Source: Nitratireductor soli (GTDB lineage: Bacteria; Pseudomonadota; Alphaproteobacteria; Rhizobiales; Rhizobiaceae). From it: a stretch of DNA of 64,000 nucleotides. Each line of letters starts with the position of its first letter. The first letter of the stretch is position 1. The stretch is taken from contig NZ_LFVY01000007.1 of assembly GCF_001050155.1 (NCBI RefSeq), forward strand, positions 186,001 through 250,000. The letters are read 5' to 3'. The position numbers were made by a program, and so were the translations under genes. Of the stretch, positions 51,462-58,964 are shown piece by piece. The notes below the pieces were generated by a model. It did not search any database, had not been told where the DNA came from, and saw only the letters and a program-made list of their open reading frames with translations.

Positions 51462-53813
51462 ATGACCAAACACGAAGCTCTGGATCTCGCGAAAGCGAAA
51501 ATCGCCGGCGGTGTCGCCACCGACCAGAAACATGATTCCGCCCACAAGCATGTGACCGGCGAGGCCGTCTACATCGACGACATGGGGGAGCCGGCCGGCA
51601 CGCTGCACGCCTGCCTTGGCCTGGCGCAGGTGGCCCATGCGACGATCCGCTCGATGGACCTTTCGGCGGTGCGCGCCGCGCCTGGCGTGATCGACGTGCT
51701 GACGGGCAGCGACGTGCCGGGGGTGAACGACATCAGCCCGGCCGGCCTGCATGACGAACCGGTCCTGGCGGAAGGCAAGGTGCAGTTCTTCGGCCAGCCG
51801 ATCTTCGCGGTGATCGCCGAGACGCGCGAGGCGGCGCGGCGCGCCTGCCGCCTGGCAAAGGTCGATTATGCCGAGGAGCCGGCTCTGATCGACTTGGCTG
51901 ACGCGGGTCCCTCCGGCAAGCTGGTGACCAAGCCGCTGACCTTGAAGCGGGGCAATGCGGCGGAGGCGATTGCCGCCGCACCGCGCCGCATCAAGGCGCA
52001 GATGCGCGTCGGCGGGCAGGATCATTTCTACCTTGAGGGGCAGATCGCCTTCGCCATCCCCGGCGAAGACAGCGACGTGACCGTCTATTCGTCGACCCAG
52101 CATCCGAGCGAGGTGCAACACATGGTGGCCCACGCGCTGGGTGTCGCCTCGCATGCGGTCACCGTCGAGGTGCGGCGCATGGGCGGCGGGTTCGGCGGCA
52201 AGGAAACGCAGGGCAATCAGTTTGCGGCGATCGCGGCCATCGCCGCCAAGCGGCTCAACCGGCCGGTGAAGATCCGCCCGGACCGCGACGACGACATGAC
52301 GGCGACCGGCAAGCGGCACGATTTCCTCATCGATTACGAGGTGGGGTTCGACGATGACGGGAACATTCTCGGCGTCGATTTCACCTATGCGGCGCGCTGC
52401 GGGTTTTCCGCCGATCTTTCCGGTCCGGTGACGGATCGGGCACTGTTTCACTGCGACAACGCGTACTTCTACCCTGCCGTGCAGGCGACTTCCGTTCCGC
52501 TCTACACCAACACCGTGTCGAACACCGCGTTTCGCGGCTTCGGCGGGCCGCAGGGCATGGTCGGCGCCGAACGGATCATCGACGAAGTGGCCCTCGCGCT
52601 TGGCAAGGACCCGCTGGAAATCCGCAAGCGGAACTTCTACGGCACCGAAACGCGCAACGTCACACCGTATCACCAGACGGTCGAGGACAATGTGGCCGGG
52701 CGCGTGGTGGCCGAACTCGAGGAAAGTGCCGCCTATGCCAGGCGTCGGCGCGAGATCGATGCGTTCAACGCCAACAGCGCCATCGTCAAGCGGGGGCTGG
52801 CGCTGACGCCGGTGAAGTTCGGAATCTCGTTTACCGCGACGCATTTCAACCAGGCCGGTGCCCTCGTGCATGTCTATACGGACGGGTCCGTGCACCTGAA
52901 CCATGGCGGCACGGAAATGGGGCAGGGGCTCTATGTGAAGGTCGCCCAGGTGGTGGCCGAGGAGTTCCAGATCGACATCGATCAGGTGAAGATCACCGCC
53001 ACCACAACGGGCAAGGTGCCCAACACCTCGGCCACCGCGGCGTCTTCGGGGTCCGATCTGAACGGGATGGCAGCACAGAACGGGGCGCGGCAGATCAAGT
53101 CGCGGCTCGTCGATTTCGCCGCCGAGCACTTTGAGGTGCCGAAGGACCAGATCGTCTTCCTCCCCGGTCGGGTGCGGGTCGGCAACCAGGAAATCCCCTT
53201 CGCCGAACTGATCAGGAAAGCCTATATGGCGCGTGTGCAGCTTTCGGCCGCCGGCTTCTACAAGACACCGAAGATCCATTGGGATCGCGACAAGGGGCAG
53301 GGCCGTCCGTTCTATTACTTCGCCTATGGGGCGGCCTGCGCCGAGGTCTCGGTGGACACGCTGACCGGCGAGTACATGGTGGAGCGCGTCGATATTCTGC
53401 ACGAGACGGGCCGTTCGCTGAACCGCGCCATCGATATCGGCCAGATCGAAGGCGGCTTCATCCAGGGCATGGGCTGGCTGACCACGGAGGAGCTGGTCTG
53501 GGACGGCAAGGGTCGCCTCGCCACCCACGCGCCGTCGACCTACAAGATCCCGCTCGCCTCGGACCGGCCGAAGATCTTCAACGTGACACTGGCCGATTGG
53601 GCCGAAAACACCGAACCCACGGTCCATCGCTCAAAGGCGGTGGGCGAGCCGCCGCTGATGCTCGGCATGTCGGTGCTGCACGCGCTTTCCGACGCTGTGG
53701 CGAGCGTCGCTGAACACAAGGCCTGCCCGCGCCTCGACACGCCGGCGACGCCCGAGCGCGTGCTGATGGCGGTGGAGCGCATGCGGGCCGGGATGGCGGC
53801 CGGTCGCACGTGA
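51462..53813 (+). CDS. xdhB: Xanthine dehydrogenase molybdopterin-binding large subunit
   Basis: The protein has 783 residues and oxidises hypoxanthine and xanthine to urate. Molybdopterin contacts are visible: RRMGGGFGGKETQ near 239-251, NTAFRGFGGPQGM near 353-365, GGTEMGQGLYVKVAQV near 483-498 and GSDLNGMAAQNGA. The catalytic glutamate is in KAVGEPPLMLG near 728-738. I prefer the ATG at 51462; the GTG at 51456, two codons upstream, overlaps the xdhA stop and is also usable. XdhC follows and is needed to insert the sulfurated cofactor. Confidence 0.95.
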   Translation: MTKHEALDLAKAKIAGGVATDQKHDSAHKHVTGEAVYIDDMGEPAGTLHACLGLAQVAHATIRSMDLSAVRAAPGVIDVLTGSDVPGVNDISPAGLHDEPVLAEGKVQFFGQPIFAVIAETREAARRACRLAKVDYAEEPALIDLADAGPSGKLVTKPLTLKRGNAAEAIAAAPRRIKAQMRVGGQDHFYLEGQIAFAIPGEDSDVTVYSSTQHPSEVQHMVAHALGVASHAVTVEVRRMGGGFGGKETQGNQFAAIAAIAAKRLNRPVKIRPDRDDDMTATGKRHDFLIDYEVGFDDDGNILGVDFTYAARCGFSADLSGPVTDRALFHCDNAYFYPAVQATSVPLYTNTVSNTAFRGFGGPQGMVGAERIIDEVALALGKDPLEIRKRNFYGTETRNVTPYHQTVEDNVAGRVVAELEESAAYARRRREIDAFNANSAIVKRGLALTPVKFGISFTATHFNQAGALVHVYTDGSVHLNHGGTEMGQGLYVKVAQVVAEEFQIDIDQVKITATTTGKVPNTSATAASSGSDLNGMAAQNGARQIKSRLVDFAAEHFEVPKDQIVFLPGRVRVGNQEIPFAELIRKAYMARVQLSAAGFYKTPKIHWDRDKGQGRPFYYFAYGAACAEVSVDTLTGEYMVERVDILHETGRSLNRAIDIGQIEGGFIQGMGWLTTEELVWDGKGRLATHAPSTYKIPLASDRPKIFNVTLADWAENTEPTVHRSKAVGEPPLMLGMSVLHALSDAVASVAEHKACPRLDTPATPERVLMAVERMRAGMAAGRT

Positions 53814-53832
53814 CACTGTCTCTGCTTGAGCC

Positions 53833-54642
53833 ATGACCACGACCGCTGACCGCCTGAAACGCTTTCTCGACGCAGCGCCCGCTGTGGCGCTGGTCGCGGT
53901 GCGCGAGGCGAAGGGATCGACGCCGCGTGAAGAAGGGGCCTGGATGCTGGTCTCGCCCTTGGCGATCTTCGGCACGATCGGTGGCGGGCAGCTCGAGTTT
54001 CTGGCCATCGACAAGGCACGCGAACTGATCGACCGGAATATTGCCGATGGGGCGCTGGACGTGCCGCTTGGTCCCGAGATCGGCCAATGCTGCGGCGGTC
54101 GGGTCGGGCTGGAGTTGCGCGTCGTCGACGAGCAAAAGCGGGCGGCGCTGCTGCTTCAGGCAGAACGAGACGATCTGGCACGGCCGCAGGTCGTCCTGTT
54201 CGGCGGCGGCCATGTGGGACACGCGCTGGCTTCGGCGCTGGTGTTGCTGCCGGTGCGGGTAGTCGTGGTGGAGACCCGCGCGGACGCCTTGGCGGATTTT
54301 CCCGAGGGTGTCGAAACCCGGCTGACCGCGCTGCCCGAGGAGGCCGTGCGCGTGGCGCCGCCGGGCTCGGCCTTCGTCGTCCTTACCCATGACCACGCGC
54401 TGGATTTTCTGATCGTCGCCGAGGCGCTCGGACGCCGGGACGCCGCCTATGTCGGCATGATCGGCTCGAAGACCAAACGCGCCACGTTCAAGAGCTGGTA
54501 TCTGAAGAATGGCGGGGACGGGGCCGCGTTTGCCCGGCTGGTCTCGCCTATCGGCGGCAATGGCGTGCGCGACAAGCGCCCTGCGGTGATCGCCGCCATG
54601 GCTGCGGCGGAAGTGATGGTGGCGCTGGCGCGTACCCATTGA
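53833..54642 (+). CDS. xdhC: Xanthine dehydrogenase accessory protein (molybdenum cofactor sulfuration and insertion)
   Basis: The protein has 269 residues. The N-terminal XdhC/CoxI domain has REAKGSTPREEGAWMLV near 19-36 and GTIGGGQLEF near 47-56, and ECCGG-like IGQCCGGRVGLEL follows near 84-96. The C-terminal half is a Rossmann fold (VVLFGGGHVGHALASAL near 119-135, YVGMIGSKTKRATF near 206-219). It binds Moco, helps to sulfurate it and delivers it to XdhB. It lies 19 bases after xdhB and ends just before the toxin-antitoxin promoter. Confidence 0.93.
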   Translation: MTTTADRLKRFLDAAPAVALVAVREAKGSTPREEGAWMLVSPLAIFGTIGGGQLEFLAIDKARELIDRNIADGALDVPLGPEIGQCCGGRVGLELRVVDEQKRAALLLQAERDDLARPQVVLFGGGHVGHALASALVLLPVRVVVVETRADALADFPEGVETRLTALPEEAVRVAPPGSAFVVLTHDHALDFLIVAEALGRRDAAYVGMIGSKTKRATFKSWYLKNGGDGAAFARLVSPIGGNGVRDKRPAVIAAMAAAEVMVALARTH

Positions 54643-54644
54643 CA

Positions 54645-54664
54645 ATGTACATACAAATGTACAT
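54645..54664. promoter_or_regulatory. Paired ATGTACAT palindromes, probable BrnTA operator
   Basis: Two perfect 8-bp palindromes ATGTACAT (54645-54652 and 54657-54664) are separated by four bases, 12 bases centre to centre, right before the BrnT start at 54674. This spacing is near one helix turn, as expected for two ribbon-helix-helix dimers of the BrnA antitoxin binding side by side. The site also overlaps the likely promoter. Autoregulation is inferred. Confidence 0.65.
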
Positions 54665-54673
54665 ATATTTCCC

Positions 54674-54967
54674 ATGAACATCGCGGGCGTTGAATGGGAC
54701 ACCGGCAACCGGCCCAAATGCGCCAAGCACGGGGTAAGCAAGGCTGAAATCGAGTTTCTTCTGAGACACGGTTCCCGCTTCGCTCCGGACCCGAAACACT
54801 CACACAATGAGGACTGTTTCATCGCTGTCGGGCGGAATGAGGATGGGCGGCCCATGTTTGTGGGCGTCACATTCCGGAATGTCGGCGGCAGGATCGTCGT
54901 TTGTCCGATCACGGCGCGCTATATGCATGCAAAGGAGGCGCAGCGATATGAAGCGCAAGGTTCCTAA
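54674..54967 (+). CDS. brnT: BrnT-family ribonuclease toxin
   Basis: The protein has 97 residues and belongs to BrnT (DUF497), a RelE-like RNase toxin. It has the opening VEWDTGNRPKCAKHGVSKAEIEFLL (in part, WDTGNRPKCAKHGVSKAEIE), the middle GRNEDGRPMFVGVTFR and the C-terminal ITARYMHAKEAQRYE that holds the usual arginine and tyrosine. No clear ribosome-binding site precedes it, since the operator occupies that space. It overlaps the antitoxin gene by 20 bases. The pair sits between xdhC and the LysR gene, inside the purine island. Confidence 0.88.
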   Translation: MNIAGVEWDTGNRPKCAKHGVSKAEIEFLLRHGSRFAPDPKHSHNEDCFIAVGRNEDGRPMFVGVTFRNVGGRIVVCPITARYMHAKEAQRYEAQGS

Positions 54968-55205
54968 ACTAAAGACCGACGAGGACGTCGAAGCCTTTCT
55001 GGATCAGGATCTGTCAGATCTCGATTTCTCGCAGTTCAAGCCGGCGGGTTTCGAGTTCGAGAGCAAGGCTGCGCGGGTGAACATGCGCATGCCCGAGAGT
55101 CAGCTCGAGGCGGTGAAGGCGGAAGCGAAGAAGCGTGGTATTCCCTATCAGCGGATGATGCGCGAATTGCTGCAGCGCGGCTTGGAAAGCCTGCGCGCCT
55201 CCTGA
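54948..55205 (+). CDS. brnA: BrnA-family antitoxin
   Basis: The protein has 85 residues. The N-terminal half is acidic (TDEDVEAFLDQDLSDLDFSQF), as needed to cover the toxin, and the C-terminal half is a ribbon-helix-helix DNA-binding unit (VNMRMPESQLEAVKAEAKKRG, in part MRMPESQLEAVKAEAKKRGI) followed by MMRELLQRGLESL. The ATG at 54948 has AAAGGAGG before it, much stronger than the toxin's site, so the antitoxin should be made in excess. An earlier start at 54807 lies out of frame within brnT and is rejected. It ends one base before the convergent LysR stop. Confidence 0.88.
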   Translation: MKRKVPKLKTDEDVEAFLDQDLSDLDFSQFKPAGFEFESKAARVNMRMPESQLEAVKAEAKKRGIPYQRMMRELLQRGLESLRAS

Positions 55206-56126
55206 TCAATCCTGCGCCAGGATATCGCCGATCATGCGCTGGCAGCGCGCGGTCATGAAATCGACCAGCAGGCGGACCTTGGGATCCTGGAATTTCTTGT
55301 GCGGGTAGAGGGCGGCGAGCCGCACCGGCACAGGCGGCGTTTGCGGCAGGATCACCTTCAACCGGCCGTCGCGCAGATAGGGTTCGATCTCGAAGAGCGG
55401 CTTGTTGACGATGCCGTGGCCGGCCAGGGCCCAATCGGTGATGACATCGCCATCGTCCGAATCATAAGGCCCGCCGACCTCGAATTTCTGCGGACCGTCT
55501 GCGGTCTGCAGCGTCCAGAAATGCTCGCGGGCGCCGGGAAAGCGCAGCATCAGGCAATCATATTCGCCATCGACCAGTTGCTGCGGGCTGACCGGCTCGC
55601 CGCGGCGGGCCAGATAGTCGGGCGCGGCGGCCAGCACGCGCTGGCAATCCATGATGCCGCGCATGCGGAAGCTGGAGTTCTCCAGGATGCCGAGCTTGAA
55701 GGCGACGTCGATGCCCTCGCGCATCATGTCGACCTCATGGTCGGACAGGCGCAGGCGCACTTCGATCTCCGGATATTTGTCGCGGAACTCGGGAATGCCG
55801 CTGGCGATCAGCCGCTTGCCGATGCCGAGCGGTGCGGTGACACGGATGATGCCGCGCGGATGGCCCGAAAGGGCGGCGACCGAGGCCTCGGCCTCCTGCA
55901 CCGCTTCCAGAACCTTGCGCGCGCCCTCGTAGAAGGCCCGTCCCTGTTCGGTGGGGGTCAATTGCCGCGTGGTGCGGTTGAACAGGCGGACGCCCAGATG
56001 CCGCTCCAGCTCCTTCACCCGGTTTGAGGCAACGGCCGGCGACAAGCGCATGTCGCGTCCGGCCGACGACAGGTTGCCGAGCTCCACGACGCGAACGAAA
56101 ACAGCGATGTTGTCCAGATAGGCCAT
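55206..56126 (-). CDS. LysR-family regulator of the purine island
   Basis: The protein has 306 residues. The helix-turn-helix occupies about 1-60 (FVRVVELGNLSSAGRDMRLSPAVASNRVKELERHLG, in part LSPAVASNRVKELERHLGVR), and the effector domain follows (RGIIRVTAPLGIGKRLIASG near 92-111). I start at 56126 (MAYLDNIAVF); the 56174 start adds an unlikely tail. It stands between xdhC/brnTA and puuD and is divergent from puuD. An ATTTTC-N11-GAAAGT element lies 40 bases before its start and recurs at 49510. Control of the purine genes is a strong guess from position; the inducer may be urate or a related compound. Confidence 0.85.
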   Translation of the reverse strand: MAYLDNIAVFVRVVELGNLSSAGRDMRLSPAVASNRVKELERHLGVRLFNRTTRQLTPTEQGRAFYEGARKVLEAVQEAEASVAALSGHPRGIIRVTAPLGIGKRLIASGIPEFRDKYPEIEVRLRLSDHEVDMMREGIDVAFKLGILENSSFRMRGIMDCQRVLAAAPDYLARRGEPVSPQQLVDGEYDCLMLRFPGAREHFWTLQTADGPQKFEVGGPYDSDDGDVITDWALAGHGIVNKPLFEIEPYLRDGRLKVILPQTPPVPVRLAALYPHKKFQDPKVRLLVDFMTARCQRMIGDILAQD

Positions 56127-56165
56127 GCATGATTCCGGCGGGATCAAAAAATGTTCGACCGCATT

Positions 56166-56188
56166 ATTTTCCAAAAAAATTTGAAAGT
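56166..56188. promoter_or_regulatory. ATTTTC-N11-GAAAGT dyad in the LysR-puuD divergent promoter
   Basis: This differs from the 49510-49532 element by one base in the left arm and keeps the right arm, the 11-base spacer and the A-then-T spacer character. It is 40 bases upstream of the LysR start and about 175 bases before puuD. LysR regulators commonly bind such sites to control themselves and the divergent gene. Confidence 0.55.
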
Positions 56189-56245
56189 CATCGTGCTTAT
56201 CCCTCCTTTCTGTTTATACGGGAGTCCGTAAGTTTGGGCCTTGAG

Positions 56246-56350
56246 TAGAGCATTTTGCAGTCAGGTGGTTTCACCTGACGTCCGCATAAATGCGGAAAAC
56301 AAGCAGATAGAGCGTCCTTTATGCGTCCGAACGGACGCATGGCGCTCTAG
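56246..56350 (+). repeat. Dispersed palindromic intergenic element, complete copy B
   Basis: About 105 bases bounded by TAGAGC and GCTCTAG. Three palindromes follow one another: GTCAGGTG-N4-CACCTGAC (56260-56279), TCCGCA-N4-TGCGGA (56281-56296) and ATGCGTCCGAACGGACGCAT (56321-56340), the last within an outer TAGAGCG/CGCTCTA pair. Partial copies lie at 22065-22127 and 58901-58951. It is a rhizobial palindromic element and ends 13 bases before the puuD start, so it forms its 5' leader. Confidence 0.85.
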
Positions 56351-56363
56351 ATGAGGAACGGGC

Positions 56364-57578
56364 ATGAACGATTTTGCGGTTTTGTGGGACTGGCTGGCCT
56401 TCGGCGTGCGCTGGCTGCACGTGGTGACGGCCATCGCGTGGATCGGCTCGTCCTTCTATTTCATCGCGCTGGATCTGGGGCTGACCAAGCGGCCCGGCCT
56501 GCCGCACGGCGTTTCCGGCGAGGAATGGCAGGTGCACGGCGGCGGCTTCTACCACATCCAGAAATACATGGTGGCGCCGGCGTCGATGCCGGAGCATCTG
56601 ACCTGGTTCAAATGGGAATCCTACGCCACCTGGCTTTCGGGATTTGCGCTGATGGCCATCGTCTATTATGCGGGCGCCGACCTCTTTCTGATCGATCGCA
56701 ACGTGCTCGACGTTTCGGCGCCGGTGGCGATCCTGATCTCGCTTGCCTCAATCGGCCTCGGCTGGGTGCTGTACGACCTTCTGTGCAAATCGCCGATCGG
56801 CAAGAGCGATACGGGGCTGATGCTTCTGCTTTATGTGATCCTGGTCGTGATGAGCTGGGGTTACACACAATTGTTCACCGGACGGGCGGCGTTCCTGCAT
56901 CTGGGTGTCTTCACCGCCACCATCATGACGGCGAATGTGTTCCTGATCATCATCCCCAACCAGACGATCGTCGTGGCCGATCTGAAGGCCGGCAAGACGC
57001 CCGATCCGAAGCTCGGCATGCAGGCCAAGCAGCGCTCGCTGCACAACAACTACCTGACGCTGCCGGTGCTTTTCCTGATGCTGTCGAACCACTATCCGCT
57101 GGCTTTCGGCACCCGGTTCAACTGGGTCATCGCCTCGGTCATCTTCATCATCGGCGTGCTGATCCGGCACTATTTCAACACGGTGCATGCGCGCAAGGGC
57201 ACGCCGCACTGGACCTGGGGGCTGGCCGGCGTCCTGTTCATCGTCATCATGTGGCTGTCGACCGTGCCGAAGGTGCTGACGGGCGAGGAAAGGCTGTCGG
57301 CGGCGGGCGAGCGTTTCGTTGCCTCGACGCATTTTCCCGCCGTTCGCGACGCGGTGATGGGGCGCTGCGCCATGTGCCATGCGGCCGAGCCCGGTTATGA
57401 CGGCATCCATGCCGCGCCGAAGGATGTTTTCCTCGACAGCGATGCCGCCATCGCCAGGCAGGCGCGCGAAGTCTACCTGCAGGCGGGCCGCAGCCATGCC
57501 ATGCCGCCGGGCAATGTATCGGGCATAACCGAGGGCGAGCGCCGCCTGATTGTCACCTGGTTCGAGGAGGCCCGCTAG
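56364..57578 (+). CDS. puuD: Membrane urate oxidase PuuD with C-terminal cytochrome c domain
   Basis: The protein has 404 residues. Residues 1-310 have about eight membrane helices and conserved histidines (WLHVVTAIAWIGSSFYFIALD, in part HVVTAIAWIGSSFYFIALD, and GGGFYHIQKYMVAP), which mark the DUF989 urate hydroxylase. Residues 315-404 are a c-type cytochrome domain with the haem motif CAMCH near 340 and GRSHAMPPGNVSGI supplying the axial methionine. It oxidises urate to 5-hydroxyisourate and sends electrons to the respiratory chain instead of to oxygen directly. It is the only urate-oxidising enzyme in the island and starts an operon with guanine deaminase. Confidence 0.93.
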   Translation: MNDFAVLWDWLAFGVRWLHVVTAIAWIGSSFYFIALDLGLTKRPGLPHGVSGEEWQVHGGGFYHIQKYMVAPASMPEHLTWFKWESYATWLSGFALMAIVYYAGADLFLIDRNVLDVSAPVAILISLASIGLGWVLYDLLCKSPIGKSDTGLMLLLYVILVVMSWGYTQLFTGRAAFLHLGVFTATIMTANVFLIIIPNQTIVVADLKAGKTPDPKLGMQAKQRSLHNNYLTLPVLFLMLSNHYPLAFGTRFNWVIASVIFIIGVLIRHYFNTVHARKGTPHWTWGLAGVLFIVIMWLSTVPKVLTGEERLSAAGERFVASTHFPAVRDAVMGRCAMCHAAEPGYDGIHAAPKDVFLDSDAAIARQAREVYLQAGRSHAMPPGNVSGITEGERRLIVTWFEEAR

Positions 57579-57581
57579 CCG

Positions 57582-58889
57582 ATGGCCCAGACACTGATCC
57601 GCGGACGCCTGCTGACCTTCCATGCCGAGCCGACGAGCCTCGACGACCACGCCGCCTACTCCTACGCGGAAGATGGTGCGGTGCTGATCGAGGACGGCCT
57701 CATCATCGCCTCCGGCGGCTTTGCCGATCTGTCGCAACGCGCCGCGCCCGGACATGAAACCATCGACCACCGCCCGCATCTCATCCTGCCGGGCTTCATC
57801 GACGCGCATGCGCATTTCCCGCAGATGCAGGTGATTGCCAGCTACGGCGCCGAACTGCTCGACTGGCTCAACAACTACACCTTTCCCGAAGAGACGAATT
57901 TCCGCGATACGCAGCATGGGCGGCGCGTCGCCCGCCTGTTCCTCAACGAATTGCTGCGCAACGGCACCACCACGGTTGCCGCCTATTGCTCGGTGCACAA
58001 GGAGAGCGCGGAGGCGTTTTTTGCCGAGGCCCACAGCCGCAGGATGTGCGTCGTCGCCGGCAAGGTGATGATGGATCGCAACGCGCCGGAGGGGCTGACC
58101 GACACGCCGCAATCCTCCTATGACGACAGCAAGGCATTGATCGGCGAATGGCACGGCAAGGGCCGGCTTCACTATGCGGTCACGCCGCGCTTCGCCATCA
58201 CCTCGACGCCCGAGCAGATGGAGATGGCCGGCGCGCTGATGCGCGAATTTCCCGATCTGCACATGCAGACGCATTTGTCGGAAAACCACGACGAGATCGC
58301 CTTCACGAGAGAGCTTTATCCGGACGCGCCGGACTATACCGGCATCTACGAGCACTACGGTCTCCTGGGGCCGAAGGCGCTGCTTGGCCATTCCATTCAT
58401 CTGTCGGAGCGCGAGGCCGATGCCCTGTCCGACAGCGGCTCGGTCGCGGTCTTCTGCCCGACGTCGAACCTGTTCCTCGGCTCCGGCCTGTTCGACTATC
58501 AGCGCTACAGAAAGCGCGACAAGCCCCTGCGCATCGCCACGGCGACGGATGTCGGCGGCGGCACCAGCTATTCCATGCTGAAGACCATGGACGAGGGCTA
58601 CAAGGTCATCGCGCTGAATGGCGAGAAGCTCAACCCGCTCGCCTCCTTCTGGCAGATCACGCGGGGCAATGCGGAGGCGCTGTCGCTGGCCGGGCGAATC
58701 GGCACGCTGGAAGCCGGCACGGACGCCGATCTGGTCGTGCTCGATGCGCGGGCGACACCGGCCATGGCGCTGCGCATGGAGCGGGTACAAAGTCTCGCCG
58801 AGGAGCTTTTCGTGCTGCAGACGCTCGGCGACGACCGCGCCGTGGTGGAAACCTATGTGGCGGGGGAGGCGGTCAAGAGCGGATTGTAG
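57582..58889 (+). CDS. guaD: Guanine deaminase
   Basis: The protein has 435 residues of the amidohydrolase superfamily and converts guanine to xanthine. It has GFIDAHAHFPQMQVIASYGAELLDWLNNYTFPEE (in part, IDAHAHFPQMQVIASYG) near 68-85 with the zinc-binding HxH, the QTHLSEN segment with the metal histidine near 223-229, GHSIHLSERE near 269-278 and ATDVGGGTSYSML with the catalytic Asp near 322-334. It begins three bases after puuD. It feeds guanine into the xanthine dehydrogenase step. Confidence 0.94.
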   Translation: MAQTLIRGRLLTFHAEPTSLDDHAAYSYAEDGAVLIEDGLIIASGGFADLSQRAAPGHETIDHRPHLILPGFIDAHAHFPQMQVIASYGAELLDWLNNYTFPEETNFRDTQHGRRVARLFLNELLRNGTTTVAAYCSVHKESAEAFFAEAHSRRMCVVAGKVMMDRNAPEGLTDTPQSSYDDSKALIGEWHGKGRLHYAVTPRFAITSTPEQMEMAGALMREFPDLHMQTHLSENHDEIAFTRELYPDAPDYTGIYEHYGLLGPKALLGHSIHLSEREADALSDSGSVAVFCPTSNLFLGSGLFDYQRYRKRDKPLRIATATDVGGGTSYSMLKTMDEGYKVIALNGEKLNPLASFWQITRGNAEALSLAGRIGTLEAGTDADLVVLDARATPAMALRMERVQSLAEELFVLQTLGDDRAVVETYVAGEAVKSGL

Positions 58890-58900
58890 ACTCGTTGTTG

Positions 58901-58951
58901 TTCCGTATTAATGCAGACGTCGGGTGAAACCACCTGATCGCAAGATTCTGC
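58901..58951 (-). repeat. Dispersed palindromic intergenic element, copy C (degenerate)
   Basis: Read on the minus strand it matches the first half of copy B: GCAGAATCTTGCGATCAGGTGG (in part) with CAGGTGGTTTCACCCG as an imperfect palindrome, then a changed TCTGCATTAATACGGAA. Several arm positions have drifted. It lies just before the glycerate kinase gene. Confidence 0.6.
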
Positions 58952-58964
58952 AGGGGGAACACGG

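Noticed and set aside
51360-53627. A 755-codon minus-strand frame opposite xdhB
   Set aside because: It is the complement of a strongly conserved xanthine dehydrogenase gene, and its composition is that of a shadow frame.
56748-58790. A 680-codon minus-strand frame opposite puuD and guaD
   Set aside because: Both genes on the plus strand have clear catalytic motifs; the antisense product has none.
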